A stretch of DNA of 64,000 nucleotides from Hoplostethus atlanticus. Its lineage: Eukaryota; Chordata; Actinopteri; Trachichthyiformes; Trachichthyidae. The notes beneath the pieces are model-generated. The model was not told the DNA's origin and did no database searches. It saw only the letters and a program-made list of their open reading frames with translations. Location: positions 7,105,001-7,169,000 of the forward strand of contig JAXDDX010000004.1 in the NCBI GenBank assembly GCA_034670405.1, in the 5' to 3' direction. Positions 63,601 to 64,000 of the stretch are shown in pieces (positions within the stretch are counted from its first letter, which is position 1; every line of letters starts with the position of its first letter). The position numbers and the translations under genes were made by a program.

Positions 63601-63858
63601 CAACAAGGATGTTTGGCTGCCAGTGTCCAATACAAACATATCATGGCTTAAGGAAACAAACTTTATGGACAAACAACAAGCACCAGACTATTTGTTTACT
63701 CTTATCATAATCTTGTAAATAATATACTATTTTTGCAACCAAGTATTGTTTGTTTGTTGACAGAGATGGCAGAGCCCATCCAACAGCTAGCCAGCAACAA
63801 CCAGGGACGCAGTAACAGAGAAAACGTCCCTTTCACCCTCATCTCACGCAAAGAGAAG
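60624..63858 (+). CDS. N-terminal two exons of an unidentified acidic protein (runs off the window)
   Basis: Exon 1 60624-60855 and exon 2 63764-63858 are joined by a GT-AG intron in phase 1 with a strong GTAAGT donor after exon 2. The 109 residues start MDRGGCRLNGDVNGHAHG, become acidic (GEGETMEEEDEDRLLHYWQD), and continue VPQEMAEPIQQLASNN, then RENVPFTLISRKEK. No signal peptide, membrane segment or catalytic motif is visible. The start is chosen because it is the first ATG in frame after a CpG-rich leader. I do not recognise the family; the phase agreement, CpG setting and charged, non-repetitive composition make it very likely real. The remaining exons lie beyond position 64000. Confidence 0.75.
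60856..63763 (+). other. first intron of the unidentified gene
   Basis: An intron of 2.9 kb with no recognised exon on either strand, including none of the missing fancm helicase exons on the minus strand. Contents are ordinary AT-rich sequence. Confidence 0.5.
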
Positions 63859-64000
63859 GTAAGTCTGACAGATACTAACAAGATCATAACCATCAAGATC
63901 ATCTTTTTACTCTCAGCCTGGGTTACCCAGTCTGTTTATATTGTTTTCAAGTTCTACATGAAAAGGCAAGACGTGCCAAATCCATAAGCAGCAACCTAGT

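Overview
This window is vertebrate nuclear DNA, almost certainly from a ray-finned (teleost) fish. Genes are split into many short exons by GT-AG introns, Tc1/mariner-type transposons and short inverted-repeat elements typical of fish genomes are present, dinucleotide microsatellites are frequent, and the protein-coding exons resemble fish and human orthologues throughout. Nothing bacterial, viral or CRISPR-like was seen. All gene names come from reading the translated exons by eye against remembered protein families; no search was run.

Layout, left to right. (1) 3253-19599, minus strand: wdr25, a WD40-repeat protein, six coding exons. Its large introns hold microsatellites, a Tc1-like relic (17619-18553), a possible hAT end and stretches that look like conserved non-coding DNA. 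(2) 20993-24038, plus strand: wars1, cytosolic tryptophanyl-tRNA synthetase, ten coding exons, complete, head-to-head with wdr25. Just downstream (about 24676-25420) lies a decayed tandem copy of its last two exons and 3'UTR. (3) 27512-29716, minus: slc25a47, a mitochondrial carrier. (4) 32365-38245, plus: slc25a29, the mitochondrial basic amino acid carrier. (5) 41119-54116, minus: fancm, the Fanconi anaemia DNA translocase, 20 exons visible; the N-terminal part with the Walker A and DEAH motifs was not found. (6) About 54.1-60.3 kb: no gene seen; it contains a very young duplication with a perfect 30-bp palindrome at one junction. (7) 60624-63858, plus: the first two coding exons of an acidic protein I could not identify; the gene runs off the right edge.

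The wdr25-wars1-slc25a47-slc25a29 block matches the human 14q32.2 order and relative orientation as I remember it, whereas fancm is at 14q21 in humans, so the slc25a29/fancm boundary is a synteny breakpoint. Genes alternate in orientation: two head-to-head pairs (wdr25/wars1 and slc25a47/slc25a29), two tail-to-tail pairs, then fancm head-to-head with the unknown gene.

A recurrent oddity is four single-base surpluses that break otherwise conserved reading frames: one in slc25a47, one in slc25a29 and two in a single fancm exon. All lie in or beside short base runs, which fits uncorrected assembly indels better than four independent pseudogenisation events. The more biological novelties are the template-switch-like duplication at 55.6-57.6 kb, the partial wars1 duplication with a later repeat insertion, a probable GC-AG intron in fancm, and a (TG)n tract directly in front of the acceptor of fancm's 2.3-kb exon. 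I did not find a new multi-gene system.
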